Source of the DNA: Autumnicola patrickiae
GTDB lineage: Bacteria > Bacteroidota > Bacteroidia > Flavobacteriales > Flavobacteriaceae
DNA: 64,000 nt
Assembly: GCF_031846525.1 (NCBI RefSeq)
Contig: NZ_JAVRHM010000015.1
Span: 53,648 to 117,647 of the forward strand
Direction: 5' to 3'
Part shown: positions 46,244-55,396 of the stretch, piece after piece
How the letters are laid out: each line of letters begins with the position of its first letter
Position numbering within the stretch: position 1 is the first letter of the stretch
Translations under genes and position numbers: made by a program
Notes under the pieces: model-generated
What the model saw: only the letters and a program-made list of their open reading frames with translations
What the model was told of the DNA's origin: nothing
Databases searched by the model: none

Positions 46244-48028
46244 CTATTCGATCTGATCTCCCCGTAATGTGCGGAAACTTTTCCTGGCATCCACAAAATA
46301 AATACTGTCGGCAAAATTAAAAATTATCTGCTCATAGTAATCCTTTGCCTTTTCTGGCTCATTAAGATAGTTAGCATATAATTCTGCTAGGAAAAAATTA
46401 GCATTATCGGCCAGAATATCTTCATTATAAAGCTCAATAATTTGTAGATAATTAGCCTCTGCCTTTTTATAGTCGGCTAATTTTTCATGCAATTTTGCCT
46501 GTTTTAAAAGCGCTTCGTCTTCAATTTTTTCCCCTTTATGACGTGTAAGCACACTATCCAGCACGATTACAGCTTCAGAATCTTTTTGCTGAAATGCCAG
46601 CAGGTCTGCCCTTGCATATTGCTTTAAAGCTGCCTGTGTAGAATCCTCAATAGAATTATCTTCAATAAGCAAACTCAACTCCATCGCATCATTGGAAATT
46701 AGTTGAGAAGTTGAAGATTTTAAAACATCCAGCTGATTCTTTGCCCATTCAAAATCGCCTTTGTAATAGCTGGTTTTTGCCACTTTAAAACGTGCATTCT
46801 GAGAAATCTCATCATTCTTGACCAGTTTTTGCACCTGCGAATAATAGATCAAAGCTTCATTGAATTTTTCTTCCAACACCAGAATATCGGCAAGTGTCAT
46901 TTTCACCGAAGCTTTGTCAAAATCGCTATTTGCCTTTTCTGATAAGTCTTTGAGCAACTGCACCGCTTCTTCATTTCTATTTCTTTTAAAGGCCAGGAAC
47001 GAAGCATAATCAATCTGAAGCGACAAAGTGTTTAAACTATAACCAAATTGAGATAATAACTGCTGAAATTCAGCATCAAGATCTTCATACTCCTCAGGTT
47101 TTGCGGTTTCCAGCTTTAAAGCCAGTAATAACTGATTTCCCTGCAGAATAATATTTCCTGAAGGTGATTCTTCTATTACGTAACCAATAATTTCTTTTGC
47201 TGTTTCTAAATCCTCGTTATCACGGGCGATAATTGCCAAATTTATGATGCCTTGCAACCCGCCATCTCCCCGGCGATACATAGCTTTCTCCTGAATAAAT
47301 GCGCGATCATATTGCTTTTGCTGAACAAAAAGCCAGCTCAAAATTTCGTTATAGATCAAAGAGGGATTTTCCTGAAGCTTCTTCAGTAGTAATTTTCTAA
47401 AGATCGTATTGGCTTCTGAAGAAGCATCTTCAGAAATAAATCGATTAAATTCCCTGTTGGCCACCGGAAAAAACTTAGGATCGGCATCTATAAGATCCAG
47501 GTAATTCCGGAACATTTCTTCAGTTTTACCCTGCTCTCCATATAATCTGGCAAGCTGAAGGTTAAAATTCATTTCCGGATTAAGTTCCATCGCTCTTACA
47601 TAGGCTTTGGAAGCGAAATCCAGCAGATTGTATTTTTCAAATCCGCGGGATATAGAATAAGCATAATTGGGCCTACCTTCTATGGCCCCCAAAGCTTCCT
47701 CATAAAATTGATTAGCTTTGGATTCATTTCCTTTCAGTTCAAAATTATGTCCCAGCTCTATTAGCACATTCGGATTATTCGCTGAATTATTAAGCTTATC
47801 GTACAAAAGCTTTTCTGCTGCTTCAAAATTTTCAAGTTGCTGGTAAGAAGATACTACTCCTTCAAAAAACATCGGATTAGCAGGATTTTCCTTTAAAAGC
47901 TGCTGGTAAGTTTTCAGAGCTTTTTCATATTCCCCTTGGTCAAAATAGTTCATTGCCAATTGCTCTGACTGGGAATACAGCGAAAAATTGACGAACAAAA
48001 ACAGGCAAAAGGAAAGCACATAACGCAT
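46244..48028 (-). CDS. Exported TPR-repeat protein
   Basis: A secreted or periplasmic tetratricopeptide-repeat protein, 594 residues from the chosen start at 48028 (MRYVLSFCLFLFVNFSLYSQ signal peptide). A 32-codon longer frame exists but would hide the signal peptide behind a Cys/Lys-rich stretch, so I reject it. At least eight TPR-like units are visible (AMNYFDQGEYEKALKTYQQL near 25; EKFNEALIYYSQVQKLVK; EKAKDYYEQIIFNFADS at the end). It probably scaffolds protein interactions; no partner is evident. A dispersed-motif copy lies inside the gene (47223-47245). Confidence 0.88.
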   Translation of the reverse strand: MRYVLSFCLFLFVNFSLYSQSEQLAMNYFDQGEYEKALKTYQQLLKENPANPMFFEGVVSSYQQLENFEAAEKLLYDKLNNSANNPNVLIELGHNFELKGNESKANQFYEEALGAIEGRPNYAYSISRGFEKYNLLDFASKAYVRAMELNPEMNFNLQLARLYGEQGKTEEMFRNYLDLIDADPKFFPVANREFNRFISEDASSEANTIFRKLLLKKLQENPSLIYNEILSWLFVQQKQYDRAFIQEKAMYRRGDGGLQGIINLAIIARDNEDLETAKEIIGYVIEESPSGNIILQGNQLLLALKLETAKPEEYEDLDAEFQQLLSQFGYSLNTLSLQIDYASFLAFKRNRNEEAVQLLKDLSEKANSDFDKASVKMTLADILVLEEKFNEALIYYSQVQKLVKNDEISQNARFKVAKTSYYKGDFEWAKNQLDVLKSSTSQLISNDAMELSLLIEDNSIEDSTQAALKQYARADLLAFQQKDSEAVIVLDSVLTRHKGEKIEDEALLKQAKLHEKLADYKKAEANYLQIIELYNEDILADNANFFLAELYANYLNEPEKAKDYYEQIIFNFADSIYFVDARKSFRTLRGDQIE

Positions 48029-48274
48029 AGCGTAAATATAAGGATTTGTGCTGTTTAATGATGATTTTATAGACGTAGATCTTTTATAAAATCTGCAGGA
48101 ACAAATCCATACCGAGTTCTTCATTCTACTGCTTCAACAGAAATTAAATTTCAGGTAAGCCTGATAAAAAATAAAAAGCGCTACGAGGGTAATATATTCT
48201 ACTTTTCTTAATTTTTTACCTAAAAAAGGCTGAAAATTGGCAATTTTCGACCTTTACTAAATTAGACAGCGCAA
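48029..48274. other. Spacer between serS and the TPR gene with one dispersed-motif copy
   Basis: About 250 bases. A good plus-strand copy of the dispersed motif is at 48230-48253 (ATTGGCAATTTTCGACCT), just before the serS stop. I see no terminator stem and no clear promoter for the TPR gene in the rest. Confidence 0.5.
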
Positions 48275-49546
48275 CTAATCTATTACCGTAAACCCCGTGT
48301 ATGGAACGAGTACTTCAGGAACTTTAATACCTTCCGGAGTCTGATAATTTTCCAGAATTCCGGCAAGCACTCGTGGTAAGGCTAATGCACTTCCGTTTAA
48401 GGTATGTACCAGCTCTTTGTTATTATCCTTGTCTTTATAGCGCAACTTCAATCGGTTCGCCTGAAAAGTTTCAAAATTGGACACAGAGCTAATCTCCAGC
48501 CAACGATCCTGTGCAGTCGAGAACACTTCAAAATCATAAGTGAGGGCGGCAGTAAAACCAAGATCACCGCCACAAAGTCGCAGAATACGATAAGGCAGTT
48601 TCAGGTCCTTAAGAATATCTTTCACGTGTTCTACCATTCCGTCCAGGGCAGCATAGGAATCCTGAGGTTTTTCAAGTCTTACCAGCTCTACCTTATCAAA
48701 TTGGTGCAAACGGTTTAATCCGCGTACGTGTGCTCCGTAAGACCCTGCTTCCCTTCTAAAACACGGCGTATAACCGGTGCAACTGATAGGAAAATCCTTT
48801 TCGGTTAGCAGATTATCCCTAAACATGTTGGTCATAGGCACTTCTGCAGTCGGGATCATATACAGATCATCTTCAGCAATATGGTACATCTGGCCCTCTT
48901 TATCGGGTAACTGTCCTGTACCATAACCAGAAGCTTCATTTACCATTAACGGCAACTGATATTCAGTATAACCAGCTTCCACAGCTTTATCCAGGAAATA
49001 CGTGATGAGGGCGCGTTGCAATCTTGCTCCTTTTCCTTTATACACAGGAAAACCAGCACCGGCAATTTTGTTCCCCAGTTCAAAATCTATAATATCGTAT
49101 TTTTTTGCCAGTTCCCAGTGCGGCAAAGAACCTTCAGCTAAAACCGGAATATCCCCTTCTTTAAAAACCTCTTCATTATCTTCTTCGGAAGTTCCCGCGG
49201 GAACAGATTCATGCGGAATATTGGGAATCGTGTACAGGTGCTTTTCCATTTCAATAATCGTATTGGCAAGCAACTCTGAATAATTTTTAGAATTCTCTTT
49301 TAATCTTCCGGTCTTCTCTTTTAATAAATTAGCCTTTTGCTTTTCCCCATTCTTGAAAAGATTTCCAATTTCTTTAGATAGTTTATTAGATTCGGCTAAA
49401 GTTTTGTCCAGTTTTGTTTGGGTAGAACGGCGCATATCGTCCAGCTGCAAAAGCTCGTCAAAAATACCCTGAGCATCAAAATTTCTCTTTTTTAAAGCTG
49501 CTATAAAAACATCTTTCTGCTCTCTGATAGTGCTGATTTGTAACAT
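48275..49546 (-). CDS. serS: Seryl-tRNA synthetase
   Basis: Charges tRNA-Ser (and tRNA-Sec where present). The 423 residues have the N-terminal two-helix coiled-coil arm (about 25-105) that grips the long variable arm of tRNA-Ser, then class II motif 2 (FRREAGSYGAHVRGLNR) and motif 3 (GSALALPRVLAGILEN). Normal length and all key blocks intact. SerRS recognises the variable arm and acceptor rather than the anticodon, which matters for the odd Ser-type tRNA at 60787-60873. Confidence 0.98.
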   Translation of the reverse strand: MLQISTIREQKDVFIAALKKRNFDAQGIFDELLQLDDMRRSTQTKLDKTLAESNKLSKEIGNLFKNGEKQKANLLKEKTGRLKENSKNYSELLANTIIEMEKHLYTIPNIPHESVPAGTSEEDNEEVFKEGDIPVLAEGSLPHWELAKKYDIIDFELGNKIAGAGFPVYKGKGARLQRALITYFLDKAVEAGYTEYQLPLMVNEASGYGTGQLPDKEGQMYHIAEDDLYMIPTAEVPMTNMFRDNLLTEKDFPISCTGYTPCFRREAGSYGAHVRGLNRLHQFDKVELVRLEKPQDSYAALDGMVEHVKDILKDLKLPYRILRLCGGDLGFTAALTYDFEVFSTAQDRWLEISSVSNFETFQANRLKLRYKDKDNNKELVHTLNGSALALPRVLAGILENYQTPEGIKVPEVLVPYTGFTVID

Positions 49547-49591
49547 AAGGCCGTTATTTTTAGAAGTGCCGGTTAATTATTTTTGAAGGAG

Positions 49592-49599
49592 CAAATGTA
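49592..49599 (-). promoter_or_regulatory. -7 promoter element of serS
   Basis: CAAATGTA on the plus strand reads TACATTTG on the minus strand, fitting TAnnTTTG, about 45 bases before the serS ATG. No clear -33 box. Confidence 0.45.
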
Positions 49600-49618
49600 A
49601 CAAAAGCGCTTAAAAGTT

Positions 49619-50950
49619 CTAGTCTAAATCTGAAGGTAAAATCCAGTCATTATGGCTAAAATGGCTCCATTCTGCCTTAGCCATATCCACTTTTGGATCG
49701 ATAAGTCGCCTTGCGGTTCGACCATTAACGCTTACTTTAGCATCAATGTAAATTTCTATTTCCTTTCCCTGCTCTGCATATTCTTCTTCAAGCCGCTGTG
49801 CAAACTGCCAGAGCATATCGGGCTTAGAATTGATTGCCCGCCGTTGTTTTTTGCTTAAATAATCGAATTTATTAACAATAAGCGTATCTGAAGTGCCTTT
49901 TTCAACAAGTTTAAACCGACTGCTTCCGCTTTTGGAACGCAGCATCATCCTCCAGCTCAAACGATGTCCTTCTTCTGTCCACAGCACATTATCCTGAAAA
50001 AACCAATGTCTTAGCGGCAAAGAAATCTGAATTATAAACCAGCACGCCAAAATGCCAATTATCGCCTTGTTATAAGATGGAACAATGATTTCTCCTTTGT
50101 CGTAGTGCGGCTTTTTTTTCCGAAGGAACCATTTGTTGATTTTTTCCGTAGGGAAAAAGAAAAGTATAAAAGCCAGCGAGAGGTAAGGAAAAATTCCAAT
50201 CTGAAAAATTACACTGTTGAAAAGGTGGAAAAAAATTGCCAGCAAAAAAGCCGGTACCCGCGTCTTTCGCCATAACAGCAACGGAATTATTAACAGATCG
50301 AATATAAGTCCAAACCATGTGATTACCGGCCTTATCCATTGCTGTTGTAGAAAATCGCCCACCAGCCAGTAATCCTGCTTACTCTTCATTAGAATATCCG
50401 GCACCGTACCATCCAGCCAGTCGGGATAAAATTTGGCGACAGAAGCGTAGGTGTAAACAATCCACAATTGTAGTACTATAAATATCCAAACCCAGCGCGG
50501 CATCGAAATTTTCCTGAGCGAGGGATTCCGGATAGCATCCAGGGAAATATGCCGGTGTGCAGGTAAAAAAAGCATAATCATGCACAACAACATTAGCAGA
50601 TAGTAATGATTATTATAGGAAGATTTTTGCATGAGGTACACTCCCGCCCACATAAGCCCGTAACAAAATATGCTTAGCCGGTATTTAAAACCCAGCATCA
50701 CAAAAACACCGAACAGCCCCATTAAACCGTAATACCAGAGCATAAGATCGCCAGGTAACGGCTGTAAAAATTCGAAGCCAATAAAATTAAAAGTAAATTT
50801 TGGTGGATCTATTAGAGTTCTTTGGATCCAGCCGGAGAATATTGCACCCCAGGCTTCAAGGGTGATTAGCAATCCAAAAAGAATCCTGAAAACTACAAGA
50901 GCAGAATTATCTATGTGTTTAAAAAGCCACCTATTCAGCATAGTTATCAC
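49619..50950 (-). CDS. HTTM-domain membrane protein (vitamin K-dependent gamma-carboxylase-like)
   Basis: A polytopic membrane protein of 443 residues with the HTTM domain: LNRWLFKHIDNSALVVFRIL at the start, several TM helices to about residue 290, FYPDWLDGTVPDILMKSK, then a soluble C-terminal part. HTTM proteins are related to the vitamin K-dependent gamma-glutamyl carboxylase; bacterial members are of uncertain activity. It overlaps the end of ribF (start at 50950, or 50941 at the fourth codon). A dispersed-motif copy is inside (50046-50067). Confidence 0.88.
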   Translation of the reverse strand: MITMLNRWLFKHIDNSALVVFRILFGLLITLEAWGAIFSGWIQRTLIDPPKFTFNFIGFEFLQPLPGDLMLWYYGLMGLFGVFVMLGFKYRLSIFCYGLMWAGVYLMQKSSYNNHYYLLMLLCMIMLFLPAHRHISLDAIRNPSLRKISMPRWVWIFIVLQLWIVYTYASVAKFYPDWLDGTVPDILMKSKQDYWLVGDFLQQQWIRPVITWFGLIFDLLIIPLLLWRKTRVPAFLLAIFFHLFNSVIFQIGIFPYLSLAFILFFFPTEKINKWFLRKKKPHYDKGEIIVPSYNKAIIGILACWFIIQISLPLRHWFFQDNVLWTEEGHRLSWRMMLRSKSGSSRFKLVEKGTSDTLIVNKFDYLSKKQRRAINSKPDMLWQFAQRLEEEYAEQGKEIEIYIDAKVSVNGRTARRLIDPKVDMAKAEWSHFSHNDWILPSDLD

Positions 50951-51869
50951 GTATATACTGCCTGGAAAAAGCCTGATCCTGCTTCATCGCAATTTTTAGT
51001 GAATCTACAGAATCAAATTTTTTCTCGTCCCGGATACGGACCAACAGTTGAATCTGAAGCTTTTTACCGTAAAGATCCTGATCCAGTTTAAAAAAGTATG
51101 TTTCTATAGTCTGATCTTCCCCGCCAACGGTAGGATTGGTTCCTATATTCATCATTCCAAAGTAAACTTTTCCATCAATTTCAGATTTCACAACGTAAAC
51201 TCCGTTTTTGGGAATCAATTTATAATCTTCCTTAATTTCGAGATTTGCAGTAGGGAAACCAAAGTCCTTACCGAGTCCGCGGCCTTTTACCACATTTCCG
51301 GTTAAGGTAAATGGATGCTGAAGGTAATTATTTGCCCTTTCCACCCTTCCTTCGTACAGCGCATTTCTAATCTTTGTAGAACTGACCGCTACAGCTTCCA
51401 CTTCCTGTTTGCTAATCTCCTCGACTTCGAAACCGAATTGCTCCCCAAATTCCTTCAAGTTGTGAATATCTGCAGTACGATTCCTTCCAAAACGATGATC
51501 GTAACCAATGATTACCTTTTTTGCTTTTAGCTTGTTCACAAGAATTTCACGAACAAATTCCAGAGCGGAAAGCCGGGAAAACTGGTGCGTAAACGGATGA
51601 ATAATCAAATGATCAACGCCTGTAGTCTCCAGCATTTGCTTCCTTTCAGCAATGGTATTAATTAATTTAAGTCCGCTTTCCTTTTGCAGCACCATCCTTG
51701 GATGCGGAAAAAAAGTAAGGATAGCAGATTCCAGGTTATTAGCTTTTGCTGTATTTACGAGCCGTTCAATAATTTTTTGATGCCCTGCATGCACTCCGTC
51801 AAAAGTCCCTATTGTTACAGTGGTCTGGCGCTCACTGGTAAAGGCATGTGCTCCCTGATGTTCTTTCAA
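50931..51869 (-). CDS. ribF: Bifunctional riboflavin kinase / FAD synthetase
   Basis: Makes FMN and then FAD from riboflavin. The N-terminal nucleotidyltransferase domain has TIGTFDGVHAGHQKIIERL (about 17-35) and the HPFTHQFSRLSALEF/IGYDHRFGRNR blocks; the C-terminal flavokinase domain has KGRGLGKDFGFPTANLEI, PKNGVYVVKSEIDGK and MNIGTNPTVGG. 312 residues, normal length. Its stop overlaps the HTTM gene; pth follows 7 bases upstream of its start, so pth-ribF-HTTM are co-transcribed. I see no FMN riboswitch. Confidence 0.97.
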   Translation of the reverse strand: MKEHQGAHAFTSERQTTVTIGTFDGVHAGHQKIIERLVNTAKANNLESAILTFFPHPRMVLQKESGLKLINTIAERKQMLETTGVDHLIIHPFTHQFSRLSALEFVREILVNKLKAKKVIIGYDHRFGRNRTADIHNLKEFGEQFGFEVEEISKQEVEAVAVSSTKIRNALYEGRVERANNYLQHPFTLTGNVVKGRGLGKDFGFPTANLEIKEDYKLIPKNGVYVVKSEIDGKVYFGMMNIGTNPTVGGEDQTIETYFFKLDQDLYGKKLQIQLLVRIRDEKKFDSVDSLKIAMKQDQAFSRQYIRDNYAE

Positions 51870-51876
51870 AGTCGGC

Positions 51877-52503
51877 TTATTTTCCGTTAAAATTATTCAT
51901 TGTATTTGAAACACCGGCAGTTCCAAAAGATTTTATAAGTTCTGCAGATTTTTTCAACCTCTCCGGAAGGTTTCTCTTTTCCTCGTCTGTCCATTCCCCC
52001 AGCACATAGTCGATCTGTTTTCCTTTAGAAAATTCATCACTTATTCCGAATCTAAACCTGTTGTACTTTGTGGTATTAAGGACGTTCTGGATATCTTTTA
52101 ATCCGTTATGGCCGCCGTCACTACCTTTTGTTTTTAAACGCAATGTTCCAAAAGCGAGGTTGAGATCGTCTGTCACAACCAGCAGATTTTCCGGAAGAAT
52201 TTTTTCCTTCGTCATCCAGTAATTCACAGCCTTTCCGCTAAGATTCATGTAAGTGCTGGGTTTCAATAGAATAAAAGTGCGGCCTTTAAATTTAAATTGA
52301 GCGATATCTCCCAGCCGGTCTGTAGAAAAGGAGATTTCCTCCTGTGAAGCAAGATAATCTACAATTTTAAAGCCTATGTTATGTCTTGTATTTTCATATT
52401 CGCTGCCTATATTTCCGAGACCAGCTATTAAAAATTTCTTCATGGGATCAATTTCTTCCTGAGGCTTTCTTTTACTTAATATTCTTCCGAAGAAAGACAA
52501 CAT
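51877..52503 (-). CDS. pth: Peptidyl-tRNA hydrolase
   Basis: Frees tRNA from stalled peptidyl-tRNA. Family blocks: FLIAGLGNIGSEYENTRHNI (catalytic His41 from this start), KPSTYMNLSGKAV, DDLNLAFGTLRLK, GSDGGHNGLKDI, and FRFGISD. The 208 residues include a 20-residue extension (MLSFFGRILSKRKPQEEIDP) before the usual MKKFLIAGLGN start; flavobacterial Pth often carries such a tail, so I keep the upstream ATG but the internal Met21 is a serious alternative. Start of the pth-ribF-HTTM unit. Confidence 0.95.
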   Translation of the reverse strand: MLSFFGRILSKRKPQEEIDPMKKFLIAGLGNIGSEYENTRHNIGFKIVDYLASQEEISFSTDRLGDIAQFKFKGRTFILLKPSTYMNLSGKAVNYWMTKEKILPENLLVVTDDLNLAFGTLRLKTKGSDGGHNGLKDIQNVLNTTKYNRFRFGISDEFSKGKQIDYVLGEWTDEEKRNLPERLKKSAELIKSFGTAGVSNTMNNFNGK

Positions 52504-52840
52504 ATGCTCTTTTTGGTAAAGATAAAATTAAAAATGAAGTGGAAAGTGGAAACAATTTAAAGATTTGATGATTTGGTGATTGAGCACGATTGGAATGTGA
52601 AATTTTCCTCTTTAACTCTTTTTTCTTTATACTGGAAATCGATATTTGGCATTTTTGAATGCTCTTATTATGGAGAGAGGAAAGTTAAAGCCTTTCTAAC
52701 TAAGCCGGATGAAACATCCTTTTACTGAAGCCGATTTTATTAAAACCAAATTTAACATTTTCACTCCATTACTCTTTCGCTCTTTAACTCTTTGACTTTG
52801 CGCTTTAAAACCTTTAAAATGTTAACTTATTTCAATAAAA
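52504..52840. other. Spacer between rplY and pth with one dispersed-motif copy
   Basis: About 340 bases without a gene. A minus-strand motif copy is at 52640-52662. Runs of pyrimidine-rich words such as CTCTTTAACTCTTTGACTTT occur on the plus strand from 52760 on; similar words recur in the next spacers (54000-54100, 55220-55260). Nothing else is seen. Confidence 0.55.
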
Positions 52841-52882
52841 AAAGCATTCCGAATTCCGGAAAAACCGAAACAGGAATGCTTT
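52841..52882 (-). terminator. Terminator of rplY
   Basis: Stem AAAGCATTCC (52841-52850) with GGAATGCTTT (52873-52882), with an internal shorter stem, 24 bases after the rplY stop. On the minus strand a T-rich tract follows. Confidence 0.8.
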
Positions 52883-52905
52883 AATTTATTTTGAGAATCA
52901 GCTAT

Positions 52906-53565
52906 TTATTCTTTGCTATCTCCTTCAGCTCCGGCTGCATCATCTACTTCAGTAGCTGGTACTTCATCTGCTGCTACTTCGTCTTCATCTTCTTCGTCTT
53001 CAAGATCTTCAACGATATTACGTGAAGTTCTAACCTGACAAATTACTGTGTTATCTGGGTGCTGAATTTTAAAATCATCACTTTCAACAGCAGTAACATA
53101 AAGCTTCTGTCCAATCTTAAGTTTGGTAACATCTGCTTCGATAAAATCTGGTAAGTCTCCAGGAAGCCCTTTAACTTTCAGACGACGTAGGTTATAACGT
53201 AAAACCCCACCATTTTTAACCCCACGCGGAATTCCTACAGTGTGGATTGGAATTTCCATAGTAATTGGAGTGTCTTCAAAGATTTCATAAAAATCCATGT
53301 GAAGGATAGCATCTGTTACAGGATGAAACTGAATATCCTGCAATACAGCGTTATACTTCTTACCGCCTTCTAATTGAATTTCCACTGTGTGAACATCTGG
53401 AGTGTAAATTAGATTCTGGAATGCAATTTCCTCGGCAGCAAAGTGTAAAGGCTCCTGCCCCCCACCATACAATACGCAAGGAACCTGTCCAGCATTACGT
53501 AAGGCCTTCGTTGATTTCTTGCCTACGCTTTCTCTTTTAGATCCGTTGATCGTAATTGACTTCAT
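52906..53565 (-). CDS. rplY: 50S ribosomal protein L25/Ctc
   Basis: Binds 5S rRNA in the large subunit; the longer Ctc type with an extra beta domain is a general stress protein in other bacteria. The 219 residues contain the L25 N-terminal half (RESVGKKSTKALRNAGQVPCV) and the Ctc domain (GVLRYNLRRLKVKGLPGDLP), ending in a highly acidic tail (runs of EDEDE/ADEV). That tail is usual in Bacteroidota. It lies between prs and pth, the usual order; expression is expected to be strong and a -7 element (TACTTTTG) precedes it. Confidence 0.96.
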   Translation of the reverse strand: MKSITINGSKRESVGKKSTKALRNAGQVPCVLYGGGQEPLHFAAEEIAFQNLIYTPDVHTVEIQLEGGKKYNAVLQDIQFHPVTDAILHMDFYEIFEDTPITMEIPIHTVGIPRGVKNGGVLRYNLRRLKVKGLPGDLPDFIEADVTKLKIGQKLYVTAVESDDFKIQHPDNTVICQVRTSRNIVEDLEDEEDEDEVAADEVPATEVDDAAGAEGDSKE

Positions 53566-53585
53566 TATTATTAATTTTTAGGCTG

Positions 53586-53593
53586 CAAAAGTA
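53586..53593 (-). promoter_or_regulatory. -7 promoter element of rplY
   Basis: TACTTTTG on the minus strand, 20 bases before the rplY ATG, fits TAnnTTTG. A -33 box is not evident. Confidence 0.5.
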
Positions 53594-54109
53594 AATTTTT
53601 TTTCGCTTCTATAAAAAGTTATTGTTTAAAAGTTTGGAGGTCTTTCAGTTGTGGATTGTTTGGTGTTTGGTGTTTCGGAGTTGGGAGTTTAGATCTCTGT
53701 TGCCTGTTCTGGGTTGTATTTAAAGTGGGAAGAGGAGAGTGGGAAGTTCATTATTCCGCAGTTGTGGTTTACCGGTTGTCAGTTTATTTGTACGGAGCTT
53801 GGGATTTGGAGAAGAAAAGTTTCAGGTTTTAGGTTTGAAGTCCCGCTGATCGCGCAGACGCTAGGAAGTTTGTTGTTCAGAGTTTGCAGTTGATTGAAAA
53901 GTTTAAAGTTTCAGGTTTAGCTTCTCACCTCTGATCCCGCAGAACGTTCAAAATTCGAAATCCGGTACAGCGGTTTAAAGATTTTCCCTTTTATTTAACT
54001 CCTTCCCTTTTTAACTCTTTAACTTAAACAGACCTTCCTCTACGCCAATCTCCGTTTTAAAAGCTTTTACGCTTTGAACTTTCAGACTTTTCAACTTTCA
54101 ACTCAATAT
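53594..54109. other. Long G/T-rich, word-repetitive spacer between prs and rplY
   Basis: About 515 bases without a gene. The plus strand is made of repeated short words of the GTTTGGTGTTTGG, GTTTCAGGTTTTAGG and AAGTTTAAAGTTTCAGG kind, with strong G+T bias from 53630 to 53930. Two related segments, near 53850 and 53930, contain CCCGCTGATCGCGCAGA and CTGATCCCGCAGA. From 53980 the bias flips to C/T-rich words. I see no terminator stem for prs and no reading frame. Confidence 0.5.
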
Positions 54110-55051
54110 CTACATTATAAATTTAGAGCTGATAGACCTGTTATTATGCACTCTGTTCATTACATCAGCAAATAAATCGGCGCAGCTAACGACTTTAATT
54201 TTTCTGCTTTCCTTTTTCAGCGGAATTGAGTCGGTTACAATTAATTCCTGCAATTTCGAATTTTCAACCCGCTCATAAGCTTCTCCCGAAAGTACGGGAT
54301 GGGTACAGATTGCCCGGACACTAATTGCACCGCGTTCCATCATGAGGTCAGCAGCTTTGGTAAGGGTTCCGGCAGTATCTACCATATCATCCACCAGCAC
54401 AACATTTCTTCCTTCCACATTACCTATTAGTTCCATATGGGAAACAACATTGGCTTTTCCACGTTGCTTATAGCAAATAACCACATCACTTTCTAAGGCT
54501 TTTGAATAGGCATAAGCTCTCTTTGAACCTCCCATATCGGGAGATGCTATGGTAAGATTACTTAGATTCAGATTTCTGAGATACGGTAAAAATACAGTGG
54601 AAGCAAAAAGATGATCTACAGGTTTTTCGAAGAAGCCCTGGATCTGATCTGCATGCAGGTCCATCGTAATTATTCGGGTAGCTCCTGCGGTTTCGAGAAT
54701 ACTGGCAATCATTTTCGCCGCGATAGGTACACGCGGTTTATCTTTTCTATCCTGTCTTGCCCATCCAAAATATGGCATTACCGCTGTAATATGACGCGCA
54801 GAGGCACGTTTTGCAGCATCCAGCATTAAAAGCATCTCCATAAGATGGTCTGCACCAGGATGGGTCGAGCCAATAATAAATACCCTGGCACCACGTACAG
54901 ATTCTTCAAAAGAAGGCTGAAACTCCCCGTCGCTGTAAGTAGAGGTAATCACATTCCCAAGTTTGCTGCCATAAGCAGCTGCAATTTTTTCGGCGAGTTC
55001 CCTGCTTTGCGTACAATTAAAGAATTTCGCGTCAGTTACTACGGTAGACAT
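54110..55051 (-). CDS. prs: Ribose-phosphate pyrophosphokinase
   Basis: Makes PRPP from ribose-5-phosphate and ATP, feeding purine, pyrimidine, histidine and NAD synthesis. The 313 residues have the class I Prs blocks: SYSDGEFQPSFEESVRG, PYFGWARQDRKDKPR, MDLHADQIQGFF, and the PRPP loop VVLVDDMVDTAGTL. Normal length, no anomaly. First of the prs / rplY / pth set. A -7 element lies just upstream. Confidence 0.97.
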   Translation of the reverse strand: MSTVVTDAKFFNCTQSRELAEKIAAAYGSKLGNVITSTYSDGEFQPSFEESVRGARVFIIGSTHPGADHLMEMLLMLDAAKRASARHITAVMPYFGWARQDRKDKPRVPIAAKMIASILETAGATRIITMDLHADQIQGFFEKPVDHLFASTVFLPYLRNLNLSNLTIASPDMGGSKRAYAYSKALESDVVICYKQRGKANVVSHMELIGNVEGRNVVLVDDMVDTAGTLTKAADLMMERGAISVRAICTHPVLSGEAYERVENSKLQELIVTDSIPLKKESRKIKVVSCADLFADVMNRVHNNRSISSKFIM

Positions 55052-55099
55052 AGTGGATAATTATTTTGAGAGTAAATATAGTTGAAATTGTAAGCGCTG

Positions 55100-55107
55100 C
55101 AAATTTA
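55100..55107 (-). promoter_or_regulatory. -7 promoter element of prs
   Basis: TAAATTTG on the minus strand, about 50 bases before the prs ATG, fits TAnnTTTG. No clear -33. Confidence 0.45.
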
Positions 55108-55162
55108 GGAATAATTTCTATTGATATGCGGTGGCTGTTTTGTGTTCTTTTTAAAAATTAGC

Positions 55163-55200
55163 AGACGGTAGACGGTAGACGGTAGACGGTAGACGGTAGA
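55163..55200. repeat. Tandem heptanucleotide repeat (AGACGGT x5)
   Basis: Five perfect copies of the 7-base unit AGACGGT followed by AGA, in a spacer of about 345 bases (55052-55396) between prs and the asparagine-synthetase-like gene. Seven is not a multiple of three and it lies outside any gene. It is 50-100 bases beyond the prs promoter, so copy-number change would not alter the -7/-33 spacing. The rest of the spacer is C/T-rich word-like sequence and AT-rich sequence with nothing recognised. Confidence 0.9.
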
Positions 55201-55396
55201 CATGCTTAAAAGATATTAGCCTAGTCTACTTTACTCTTTTCTCTTCTTAACTATTTCCTTTTTGAAATTAGAAAATCTCCCGCTAATTCCCCAGATTTAT
55301 GCAGAAGAAAAACAGGAATATCTTTTCCTTTTTACGTATAAATAAACAAAATATAGTCCGAACCGAATTAGTCGTTGTAGACATTTGAAAAAAAGT

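Noticed and set aside
48029..48124. Longer start of the TPR protein
   Set aside because: It would bury the signal peptide behind a Cys/Lys-rich stretch; the ATG at 48028 gives a normal exported protein.
51870..51876. FMN riboswitch or other leader controlling ribF
   Set aside because: ribF starts only 7 bases after pth, so there is no room for a leader element.
55163..55200. CRISPR array
   Set aside because: The repeated unit is 7 bases with no spacers; a simple tandem repeat.
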